Assembly: GCA_025997935.1 (NCBI GenBank)
Contig: BNVG01000025.1
Location: 1 to 20,560 of the forward strand
Length of the DNA: 20,560 nucleotides
Direction: 5' to 3'
Source of the DNA: Synergistales bacterium
GTDB lineage: Bacteria > Synergistota > Synergistia > Synergistales > Aminobacteriaceae
Below are positions 1 to 6,616 of this stretch, piece by piece. The position numbers and the translations under genes were made by a program. The notes beneath the pieces are model-generated. The model was not told the origin of the DNA and searched no databases. It saw nothing but the letters and a program-made list of their open reading frames with translations. The first letter of the stretch is position 1. Every line of letters starts with the position of its first letter.

Positions 1-293
1 CGGTGGACGGCAAAGACGCGTTCGACAAATTTACGCAAAATCCGCCTTATTTTTATGATTTAATTCTCATGGATATACAAATGCCGAACATCGACGGATA
101 CAAGGCCGCCGCGCTCATTCGCTCAAGCGGACGCGAAGACGGCGGCATACCCATCGTCGCCATGACCGCAAACGCCTTAAAGGAAGACGTCGACGCCGCT
201 TTGAAAGCCGGGATGAACGACCATTTGGCAAAACCCATAGATTTCGATCTTTGTATCAGAACAATCAAAAAATATTGCGGCTCAACAAAATAA
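1..293 (+). CDS. Receiver domain, C-terminal end of a sensor (hybrid) histidine kinase or response regulator (partial)
   Basis: The gene enters from the left edge and its first full codon is at position 3. About 96 residues remain, nearly a whole CheY-like receiver domain. Counting from that codon, the phospho-acceptor is D24 in LILMDIQMPNIDG, the conserved switch Thr is T55 in IVAMTANA, and the conserved Lys is K77 in HLAKPID. The domain ends at the stop with no output domain behind it, so this is either a single-domain regulator or, more likely, the last domain of a hybrid histidine kinase. The LMDIQMP and VAMTANA wording is typical of hybrid kinases. The next gene, a sugar-binding protein, starts 29 bases later on the same strand, which suggests cotranscription and periplasmic sugar sensing. 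The upstream part is not visible, so the kinase assignment is inference. Confidence 0.85.
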   Translation, partial: VDGKDAFDKFTQNPPYFYDLILMDIQMPNIDGYKAAALIRSSGREDGGIPIVAMTANALKEDVDAALKAGMNDHLAKPIDFDLCIRTIKKYCGSTK

Positions 294-322
294 GGCCGCT
301 TGAAAAAGGGAGGCAAATTCAG

Positions 323-1393
323 ATGAAAAAGGTAATTTTATTATTGGTTGTTTTTGTGGCGCTGGCTGTGACGGCGGCGGTTTATCTGAGAAGTTCCGAC
401 AAGACGGTAGGCGTGTGCATGCCGATGCGCGCGGTAGACAGGTGGATGCTTGACGGGGATAACATCAAAAAGCAGCTGGAAGCCAAAGGTTATAAGGTCA
501 TACTTGAATACGCGGAAAACGATAACGAAAGGCAGAGGGCGCAAATCGAAAACATGATAGACCGCAGGTGCAGCGCGCTTATTATCGCGGCGGCCGATTG
601 CTACGGTTTGAATGACGTTTTGGAAAAAGCGCGTAAAAACGACATTAAGATAATCGCGTACGACCGCTTGTTGATGCAGACCGAATTTGTGGACTATTAT
701 TGCACATTTGACAATTTCGAGGTCGGCGCGGTGCAGGGCGAGTATATTGAAAAAGCCTTCAATTTGAAGGACGCCGCGCCCGAGTCCGCCAACATAGAAA
801 TCGTATCCGGCGCCGCCGACGACAGCTGCGCGGTGGAAAATTACAACGGGCAGATGAGCGTCCTAAAACCCTACATCGACGGCGGAAAAATAAAGGTGTT
901 CAGCGGCGAGACGGGATTCGAGCCGACGGCTATCGCGGACTGGTCTTCGGAGGGCGCGAAAAACTACATGAAGAATTTGCTGAGCAAATATTACGCCGAC
1001 GGAGCGCAGTTGGACGCGGTTCTTTCCGCAAATGACAGCATGGCGCGGGGCGTCATCGAAGCGCTCGAAGAGGCCGGTTACGGAAGCAAAGACAAGCCGT
1101 GGCCCGTCATCACCGGACAGGACTGCGACAAGGAAAACGTAACGGCCATGATAAAGGGCGTTCAGTCGATGTCGCTCTTTATCGATACGCGCGCCTTAGC
1201 GACGCGGGCGGTGGATTTGACCGACGATATACTTTTGGGCAAAACTCCCACGATAAACAACGCGACGAGATACGACAACGAAGTGAAAATCGTTCCCGCT
1301 TCCATCTGCAAGCCTATCTATGTGGATAAGAACAATTATTCCGAGGTTCTCGTAAGAAGCGGCTACTACAAAAGGGAGGATTTCACGGAATAG
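323..1393 (+). CDS. Periplasmic sugar-binding protein, ChvE/XylF type (ABC-type sugar SBP)
   Basis: This 356-residue protein has the Peripla_BP_4/ChvE fold. An N-terminal hydrophobic segment (residues 4-21) follows MKK. The start of the mature part (VGVCMPMRAVDRWMLDGDNI, 29-48) and QIENMIDRRCSALIIAA (74-90) match the ChvE family, which binds aldoses and uronates. Likely ligand contacts are AYDR (112-115), TFDNF (128-132), ANDSMARG (236-243) and GQDCD (265-269). I chose the ATG at 323 because a GGGAGG ribosome site lies about 10 bases upstream and the signal segment begins there; an in-frame TTG at 251 would overlap the previous gene and add 24 unlikely residues. There is no lipobox and no clear signal-peptidase site, so it may stay membrane-anchored. 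It sits behind a receiver-domain gene and has no ATPase or permease beside it, which points to sensing rather than, or as well as, uptake. The exact ligand cannot be told. Confidence 0.88.
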   Translation: MKKVILLLVVFVALAVTAAVYLRSSDKTVGVCMPMRAVDRWMLDGDNIKKQLEAKGYKVILEYAENDNERQRAQIENMIDRRCSALIIAAADCYGLNDVLEKARKNDIKIIAYDRLLMQTEFVDYYCTFDNFEVGAVQGEYIEKAFNLKDAAPESANIEIVSGAADDSCAVENYNGQMSVLKPYIDGGKIKVFSGETGFEPTAIADWSSEGAKNYMKNLLSKYYADGAQLDAVLSANDSMARGVIEALEEAGYGSKDKPWPVITGQDCDKENVTAMIKGVQSMSLFIDTRALATRAVDLTDDILLGKTPTINNATRYDNEVKIVPASICKPIYVDKNNYSEVLVRSGYYKREDFTE

Positions 1394-1424
1394 CGGCTAA
1401 AACAAATTTCTTTTCGCGCCAATT

Positions 1425-1500
1425 CGTAGGGGCGACCGCCTCGGTCGCCCGTTTTTGTGTGTTGCCCTGACACGGGCGACCGAGGGCGGTCGCCCCTACG
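1425..1500. repeat. REP-like double-hairpin inverted repeat
   Basis: Two arms, 1425-1451 and 1473-1500, are inverted copies of each other, differing by one inserted C. They are separated by a 21-base loop. Each arm is itself a hairpin, GGGCGACCG pairing with CGGTCGCCC around a 3-4 base loop, so the whole element can form two small hairpins or one long one. A related single copy lies at 3469-3490. The form (short GC-rich palindromes between genes, in paired inverted copies) is that of REP/BIME-type dispersed repeats. It lies between two convergent genes. Confidence 0.85.
1430..1456 (+). terminator. Rho-independent terminator formed by the first REP arm
   Basis: The left arm of the repeat makes a perfect 9-bp GC-rich stem (1430-1438 with 1442-1450, loop CCT), followed by G and five Ts (1452-1456). 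It starts 37 bases after the stop codon of the sugar-binding protein gene and is well placed to end that transcript. The right arm has no T tract on either strand, so termination from the opposite gene is less supported. Confidence 0.6.
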
Positions 1501-1543
1501 AGAGGATTACGTCTTGAGTAAACCCATAATCATTTTTTATAAT

Positions 1544-2320
1544 CTATTTTTTCTTGTAAAAAATCGAGGCTATGGCGTCTTCGATGGTTTTACGCGTCAG
1601 GTTTTCCAGCGTGGAACGGCTGCCGTCGCCGTCGGTATCATAACCGGACACGCGCGACGCCGCGATGTATTCGTTCAAGTTCTTTGTGTCGTAAAGCTCC
1701 ATATCGCAAGCGGAACGCGATATGACATACCAATACCCCGGAATAACGCGTTCCTTTACAACTGGTATATCCGTCCAGATGTCTATTTCCTCGTATCTGC
1801 CGTCTCTGTTTCTGCGCCGCTCTCTTGAGTGTACCCGTTCCGTGGTCGTGTATCTCTCCGTAGTGGGTTCTTGCCATTTCCGTTCCGTCGTAAGGGAAAC
1901 CGTGACGTTGAGAACTACGTTGCAAGCGCCGTCAAGATGAGAGTAGAAATATTTCGAGGCCTCTTCGCTCTCGAAGGGGTCTTTGAACGTCGTCGCGCCG
2001 TACAACAGCTGGACATTTTGCCAAACGACCCTCGTCTCCCTGAAAAGAAGCGGAACGCTCATGCGATTGGATTGCAGGGCGGCCTCGATCCAGTCCTCTA
2101 TTCGGGACGGCAAAGACAACGCGACGTTGTCAGGAACAGGGTCGGCGTTGACGGGCCATAGATAAAGGCTTTTGAGTTTTGAAAAATCATATCCTTTTTT
2201 GACGTAGGCGTCCGTCTCCGTATGCGCCCTGGCGTGAGCGGCCGGCGCAAACAACACGCAAATCAATATAAAGCACAAAACGACGCGCGTATAGTTTTTT
2301 CCTTCAATCTTTCTATTCAT
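1544..2320 (-). CDS. Secreted protein of unknown function
   Basis: This gene encodes 258 residues. The N-terminus (MNRKIEGKN, then a hydrophobic run to about residue 27, then AHARA) is a Sec signal peptide with a likely signal-peptidase I site near AHA; there is no lipobox cysteine. The mature part begins with YDFSKLKSLYLWPV, which recalls the opening of DUF4136-like and other small envelope proteins, but I cannot assign it to a family. The middle holds a polar stretch rich in Thr, Arg and Glu (about residues 152-180) between two more regular parts. The end (RSTLENLTRKTIEDAIASIF) looks like an amphipathic helix. I chose the ATG at 2320 because the signal peptide begins there; a GTG at 2368 would add 16 polar residues ahead of it. 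It is transcribed alone, convergent with the sugar-binding protein gene and divergent from dctP. Confidence 0.75.
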   Translation of the reverse strand: MNRKIEGKNYTRVVLCFILICVLFAPAAHARAHTETDAYVKKGYDFSKLKSLYLWPVNADPVPDNVALSLPSRIEDWIEAALQSNRMSVPLLFRETRVVWQNVQLLYGATTFKDPFESEEASKYFYSHLDGACNVVLNVTVSLTTERKWQEPTTERYTTTERVHSRERRRNRDGRYEEIDIWTDIPVVKERVIPGYWYVISRSACDMELYDTKNLNEYIAASRVSGYDTDGDGSRSTLENLTRKTIEDAIASIFYKKK

Positions 2321-2364
2321 AATTTCACATCCGTTCGTCTGATTTTTCTTCCAATTTTTTGTGC

Positions 2365-2372
2365 ACACGTGT
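2365..2372. promoter_or_regulatory. Perfect 8-bp palindrome ACACGTGT, possible operator
   Basis: ACACGTGT lies in the 132-base gap between the divergent secreted-protein gene and dctP, about 20 bases upstream of a TATAAT. A regulator of the uronate operon could bind here, but an 8-bp palindrome can arise by chance and no known uronate-repressor consensus is recognisable. Confidence 0.2.
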
Positions 2373-2397
2373 CAATTATAGCAGTTGCGGTTATAAT
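2370..2397 (+). promoter_or_regulatory. Candidate promoter of the TRAP/uronate operon
   Basis: A perfect TATAAT at 2392-2397 lies 55 bases before the dctP start. The hexamer 16 bases upstream (TGTCAA, 2370-2375) is a poor -35 on this strand, so the promoter may need an activator. dctP has a strong ribosome site (AAGGAGGGG) just before its ATG. Confidence 0.35.
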
Positions 2398-2452
2398 AAA
2401 GAAGCAAAGTATAAATCGTTCCACCAATATCATAAGGAGGGGTTCTTGAATC

Positions 2453-3448
2453 ATGAAAAAGTTTGCGCTTTTCGCTCTCGTGTTGTCGCTTGTTTTTGCG
2501 GCTTCCGCCGCGCCCGCCGCGCCGGCCAAGTTGGTTGTGGCTCACAATCAGACGTCGCAGGAAAATCCTTATCAGTACGGAATGCTCAAGTTCAAAGAAG
2601 CGGTCGAGAGACTCTCCGGCGGAGAGTTCTCCGTCGATGTTCATGCCGGAACGATAGGCACGAACGAGGACGAGCTTGTGGAGAAAGTTCAGCTTGGCGC
2701 GGCGGATATAATAGTGGCCTCCCCCGGCTTTATGACCAAAATAGGCATACCTGAGGTCGATATGTTCTCCCTGCTCTATCTCTTCGGCGGTTTCAGTCAC
2801 TGGGAGAAGGTCGTCGACGGCGAGCCCGGCGCGGCTTTGGCCAAGATAATCAACCAAAAATCCGGCAACACCTTCCGTATCGCAAGCTACTGGTCGGCCG
2901 GCGTACGCAATTACTACGGCAAAAAACCCATAGAAAAAATAGGCGACCTGAGCGGCTTGAAGATTCGCACCCAGATGTCAGGCGTGGTCGCGGATTTCTG
3001 GAAGAAGACCGGAGCTATCCCGACAAACGTGGCCTGGGGCGAGCTGTATCAGGGCTTGCAGCAGGGCATAGTGGACGCGGCCGAGAACGACTACACCAAC
3101 TTCAGCCTTCTCGACCACCACAAGACGGTCAACGGCAAATTCATCACTGAGACCGAACACGATTTCACCACCCGCGTCGTGTTGATGAACGGTCACAAAT
3201 GGGACAGCTACAGCGACCAGCAGAAAGCATGGATAACCCAGGCTCTGAAAGAGGCCACGGACGAAGAGCGCAAGGTCACGTACGCACAGCTCGGCAAATC
3301 CAAGGATAGAGTCATAGCGGACGGAGCCAAGGTAAACTCCATCGACAAAACGCCCTTCATAGCGATAGCGATTCCCATTCAGGACGAGCTTGCGAAACGT
3401 ATTGGCATGGAAGATTTTCTGAAATCTATCCGCGCGCTCGGCAAATAA
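2453..3448 (+). CDS. dctP: TRAP transporter substrate-binding protein, DctP family, probably for hexuronates
   Basis: This 331-residue periplasmic protein captures the substrate for the membrane subunits encoded just downstream. Residues 1-22 form a Sec signal peptide with cleavage near ASA/APA. The mature protein shows the DctP layout: KLVVAHNQ (26-33), the central GLKIRTQMS (169-176) with R172, the usual carboxylate-binding arginine, and AWGELYQGLQQGIVDAAEN (194-212), the family hallmark. Length is normal. The ATG at 2453 is preceded by a strong AAGGAGGGG. Because the same operon continues with tagaturonate and fructuronate enzymes, the ligand is probably glucuronate and/or galacturonate; that is inferred from context, since the fold alone does not fix the ligand. 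An 82-base gap with a terminator-like hairpin separates it from dctQ, which would favour more binding protein than membrane subunits. Confidence 0.93.
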   Translation: MKKFALFALVLSLVFAASAAPAAPAKLVVAHNQTSQENPYQYGMLKFKEAVERLSGGEFSVDVHAGTIGTNEDELVEKVQLGAADIIVASPGFMTKIGIPEVDMFSLLYLFGGFSHWEKVVDGEPGAALAKIINQKSGNTFRIASYWSAGVRNYYGKKPIEKIGDLSGLKIRTQMSGVVADFWKKTGAIPTNVAWGELYQGLQQGIVDAAENDYTNFSLLDHHKTVNGKFITETEHDFTTRVVLMNGHKWDSYSDQQKAWITQALKEATDEERKVTYAQLGKSKDRVIADGAKVNSIDKTPFIAIAIPIQDELAKRIGMEDFLKSIRALGK

Positions 3449-3468
3449 ATTTCACCCTTGCAACCCCG

Positions 3469-3496
3469 GGGCGACCGTCCTCGGTCGCCCTTTTTT
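3469..3496 (+). terminator. Intercistronic terminator/attenuator made from a single REP hairpin
   Basis: A perfect 9-bp stem, GGGCGACCG (3469-3477) with CGGTCGCCC (3482-3490) and loop TCCT, is followed directly by six Ts. It is 20 bases after the dctP stop and 35 bases before dctQ. The stem is identical to the arms of the repeat at 1425-1500. As the downstream genes must still be expressed, it probably terminates only part of transcription. Confidence 0.65.
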
Positions 3497-3530
3497 CAAA
3501 TTAGGGACTTTTCTAAAAAAGAGGTGTAGC

Positions 3531-4016
3531 GTGAAAAAATTCGTTATTGCTGTTCTCCGCGCGCAGGAGGCTCTGGGGACGTTTTTGCTGGCGGTGTTTT
3601 TCGTGTCCATTGTAGTGCAGATAGGCGCGAGATATGCGAAAATTTCTCTGCTATGGACAGAGGAAGTGGCAAATTATTCCTTTATATGGGCCGTCTTTAT
3701 GGGCGCGTCCGCTATGCTCTATCACAGAGCGCATTTCAGTTTCACTTTCTTCCGCGATAAATTCAGGGGTAAAAACGGCGTCATATATGATATTTTTGTC
3801 TGCGCGGCCTTGCTCTCGTTTACTGTCCCCATGTTCTGCTACGGTATCATGGTAGCGCGGACGTTCTGGAACTACAACTGGATAAGTCTGCCTTGGATGA
3901 AGATGGGCTATACTTGGCTTTGCCTTCCTATAATGGGTTTTACCATGTCGCTCTACACAGTTTGTCATTTGATGGAAGACCTGTCTGCGCTTAAGAGCGG
4001 AAGGGGGAACGGGTGA
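3531..4016 (+). CDS. dctQ: TRAP transporter small membrane subunit, DctQ family
   Basis: This 161-residue membrane protein is the small subunit of a tripartite ATP-independent periplasmic transporter; with DctM it forms the sodium-driven permease that accepts substrate from DctP. Four hydrophobic segments are visible at about residues 15-34, 50-65, 88-108 and 127-147. The WTEEVANYSFIW block (42-53) is the conserved DctQ motif. The start is a GTG at 3531 preceded by an AGAGGTG ribosome site; no ATG gives a full first segment. The stop overlaps the dctM start by one base (TGATG), so the two are translationally coupled. Confidence 0.92.
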   Translation: MKKFVIAVLRAQEALGTFLLAVFFVSIVVQIGARYAKISLLWTEEVANYSFIWAVFMGASAMLYHRAHFSFTFFRDKFRGKNGVIYDIFVCAALLSFTVPMFCYGIMVARTFWNYNWISLPWMKMGYTWLCLPIMGFTMSLYTVCHLMEDLSALKSGRGNG

Positions 4017-5299
4017 TGGGCTGGGAGGCATTGGTAGGGCTTTTTGTTCTGTTGATTTTTCTGGGGGTTCCCATAGCCTTTGTCATCGGGATGATTTCCC
4101 TTCTCGGCATAATATCTATTCCGTTTGTGCCCAATATAACGGTGTTTATGAAGATGTTCTACGGCCTGAACTCCTTCGTGTTGCTGGCCATTCCGCTCTT
4201 TGTGCTGGCCGCCAACCTTATGAACCACGGGCAGATAACGAAGATGCTTATAGATTTTTGCATAGCTCTTGTCGGAAACATTCGCGGCGGGCTTGCTCAC
4301 GCCAATATCTTGGTATCCATGATTTTCGCCGGCGTCTCAGGCTCGGCTCAGGCCGACACCGCCGGGGTTGGCAATATGCTTATACCGGCGATGATAAACA
4401 CGGGCTATGACAAGGAGACCTCCGTAGGCGTGACCGCCGCGTCGTCGACGATAGGCGTCATTATTCCGCCGAGCATACCTATGGTGGTGTACGCCGGGCT
4501 GACAAACGCCTCTGTAGCGGCGCTCTTTATCGGAGGAATGGTTCCCGGTATCCTCATAGGCTTAACGATGATGGGAATTGTCGTGTGGAAGGGGCGCAAA
4601 CTAAACTTCCCTATATACGAAAAAACGGCTCGGGGCGAAGTTTGGGCGCTTTTCAAAAAATCTTTCCCGGCGCTGTTGGCGCCCGTCATCATAGTGGGCG
4701 GCATAAGCACGGGCTGGTACACGCCAACTGAGGCGGCGGCGTTCGCGTCCATCTATTCGATGCTCATCAGCCTATTCGTCTACAAAACCCTTAAAATGAG
4801 AGACATGCCCGGCATTCTCAAAGAAACCCTGAAACTGAGTTCCCTGTCGCTCTTCGCCTTGGCCACAGCCAGCGCCCTTGGGGAGTTGCTGGGGTACTAC
4901 AAAGTCTCAGACCACGTCGCGACGTTCTTTATGGCTTATGTTTCGAGCGCCAGCGTCTTTATGATGGTGGTTATCGTGTTTTTCCTCTTTATAGGGACAT
5001 TTATGGACGCCATTCCGGCGATGATTCTCTTCACGCCCGTATTACTCCCCATAGCCACAAGCCTCGGCATCTCCTCCGTGCATTTGGGAATTGTCACCGT
5101 GATAACATTGGCCATCGGTTTAGTGACCCCGCCGTACGGCTTATGCCTTTTGATAGCCAGCTCCATAGCCGACCTACCTATTGAGCGTTCTCTTATGGGA
5201 GTCCTCCCCTATATTACGTCGTTGTTGATTATTCTGATATTGGTTGCGCTGTTCCCGTCTGTAGCGTTTTTCCTGCCGCAGTTTTTAGGGCTAATGTAA
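4016..5299 (+). CDS. dctM: TRAP transporter large membrane subunit, DctM family
   Basis: This 427-residue polytopic protein is the transport channel of the TRAP system. Conserved DctM signatures are FAGVSGSAQADTAGVGN (104-120), AASSTIGVIIPPSIPM (141-156) and WYTPTEAAAF (around 230-240). The C-terminal half carries the second inverted set of helices, with the expected VTPPYG block near the end. Length matches the family. I chose the ATG at 4016, 8 bases after GGGGG; a GTG one codon upstream (4013) is equally in frame and would add one residue. The ATG overlaps the dctQ stop. The uronate enzyme genes follow 15 bases after its stop, with a ribosome site AAGGAGAG in the gap. Confidence 0.95.
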   Translation: MGWEALVGLFVLLIFLGVPIAFVIGMISLLGIISIPFVPNITVFMKMFYGLNSFVLLAIPLFVLAANLMNHGQITKMLIDFCIALVGNIRGGLAHANILVSMIFAGVSGSAQADTAGVGNMLIPAMINTGYDKETSVGVTAASSTIGVIIPPSIPMVVYAGLTNASVAALFIGGMVPGILIGLTMMGIVVWKGRKLNFPIYEKTARGEVWALFKKSFPALLAPVIIVGGISTGWYTPTEAAAFASIYSMLISLFVYKTLKMRDMPGILKETLKLSSLSLFALATASALGELLGYYKVSDHVATFFMAYVSSASVFMMVVIVFFLFIGTFMDAIPAMILFTPVLLPIATSLGISSVHLGIVTVITLAIGLVTPPYGLCLLIASSIADLPIERSLMGVLPYITSLLIILILVALFPSVAFFLPQFLGLM

Positions 5300-5314
5300 A
5301 AAGGAGAGTCTGAC

Positions 5315-6616
5315 ATGAAGATTCTGCAATTTGGCGAAGGTAATTTTCTGCGTTGTTTTTTTGACTGGATGCTTCAAAAAATAGAGGACTCCACCGAAAA
5401 AAGGTACGAAGTAACTCTCGTCCAACCCATCCCAAATGGACTTGTCAAGGAAATAGCGGCGGCGGGGGAATATCGCGTTCTTTTGCGCGGCTACGAGGGC
5501 GACAAATACGTCGAGACGCTGGACAAAGTGGGCGTCATCAAAAAAGGAATAAATCCCTACGAGGAGTTCGATGAATATTTATCGGTCGGCTTAGGCGACA
5601 TCGGGCTTGTGGTGTCGAACACCACGGAGGCCGGAATATTTCACGACCCCGCTCAGACAAAGCCGCACAATTTCCCGTCGTTTTTGGCGTTTCTGCTTAA
5701 TAAGCGGGCCGAGGCCAAGCTCCCTCCCCTTTCTATTATGGCTATGGAGCTGAACGACCGTAGCGCGGACATGCTGAAAAAATGCCTGACGCTTTACGGA
5801 GAGAGTTTTCATTACGGCGCGCCTTACGCGGAATATCTTGAGTCCTGCGTTTTTTATAACACTTTAGTAGACCGCATAGTGCCGGGATTCCCGGCGGACG
5901 CAAAAGACAGAATAGCGGCCCAAACAGGCAAAGAAGACCCCTACCTGACGAGCGGCGAGCTTTTTCACCTCTTGGTTATAGAGGGCGACAAAAAGATATT
6001 GGACATTTTGCCGTTTGATAAAGCGGGGCTGAACGTCATTGTGACGCCGGATAAATTAGACTTCTACCATGACCGCAAGGTGAGGATACTCAACGGCGCC
6101 CACACGTCTTCCGTGCCCGTGGCGCTTTTGTCGGGAGTCGAGAACGTCGATAAGTTCGCCTCTCACCCCGAGCATTCCAAATGGTTAGCGAGCCTCATGC
6201 ACGGCGAGATTTGCCGCGCCCTTGACGACTCCGAAGAAACCCATTCTTACGCCGACGAGGTTTTGACGCGCTTCAAAAACCCCGCCCTCGGACACAGTTT
6301 CCGCTCCATAGCGCTGAACTCCGTGGCTAAGGTCAACGCCCGTCTGCGCCCGACGCTTGAGGATTATTTCAAAAAAGAGGGAAAACTGCCGCCGCTCATG
6401 ACAGGGGCCATATCTAAAATGCGCGAGCTATACTCGCGCGGCGCGACCGTGCAACTGCCCGGCGGCCAGTTGGAGCTCAAGGACTACGCGGATATAAAGA
6501 GCCAGTCCGGCAACCCAACGGCTGAAGATTACGCCGACAGCTTCTTCCCGGGCCTCAACGCGCCGCTCAGGGCCGCGCTCATCGAGGCGTTGCGTACAAC
6601 ATCTCTACCGTCATGA
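5315..6616 (+). CDS. uxaB: Tagaturonate reductase (altronate oxidoreductase), UxaB
   Basis: The enzyme reduces D-tagaturonate to D-altronate with NADH, the second step of galacturonate breakdown, in the cytoplasm. The 433-residue protein belongs to the mannitol-dehydrogenase family. ILQFGEGNFLRCF (3-15) is the nucleotide-binding start typical of UxaB; SNTTEAGI (101-108) and STLVDRI-like NTLVDRIVPGFP (182-193) also match. The catalytic signature is K255-x4-N260-x2-H263 within KVRILNGAH. It begins almost directly at the Rossmann motif and is about 50 residues shorter than the E. coli enzyme, at the N-terminus and in the C-terminal domain; no key motif is lost. The start is preceded by AAGGAGAG. 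Its stop overlaps the uxaA start (ATGA), indicating coupling. Confidence 0.92.
   Translation: MKILQFGEGNFLRCFFDWMLQKIEDSTEKRYEVTLVQPIPNGLVKEIAAAGEYRVLLRGYEGDKYVETLDKVGVIKKGINPYEEFDEYLSVGLGDIGLVVSNTTEAGIFHDPAQTKPHNFPSFLAFLLNKRAEAKLPPLSIMAMELNDRSADMLKKCLTLYGESFHYGAPYAEYLESCVFYNTLVDRIVPGFPADAKDRIAAQTGKEDPYLTSGELFHLLVIEGDKKILDILPFDKAGLNVIVTPDKLDFYHDRKVRILNGAHTSSVPVALLSGVENVDKFASHPEHSKWLASLMHGEICRALDDSEETHSYADEVLTRFKNPALGHSFRSIALNSVAKVNARLRPTLEDYFKKEGKLPPLMTGAISKMRELYSRGATVQLPGGQLELKDYADIKSQSGNPTAEDYADSFFPGLNAPLRAALIEALRTTSLPS

Noticed and set aside
251..322. TTG start adding 24 residues to the ChvE-like protein
   Set aside because: It overlaps the receiver-domain gene and would bury the signal segment; the ATG at 323 has its own ribosome site.
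1425..1500. CRISPR repeat, attachment site or insertion-sequence ends
   Set aside because: There are no regularly spaced direct repeats, no transposase or integrase and no target duplication; the nested palindrome fits a REP-type element.
2370..2375. TTGACA on the minus strand as -35 for the secreted-protein gene
   Set aside because: The hexamer is perfect, but no -10-like sequence lies 15-19 bases downstream of it on that strand.
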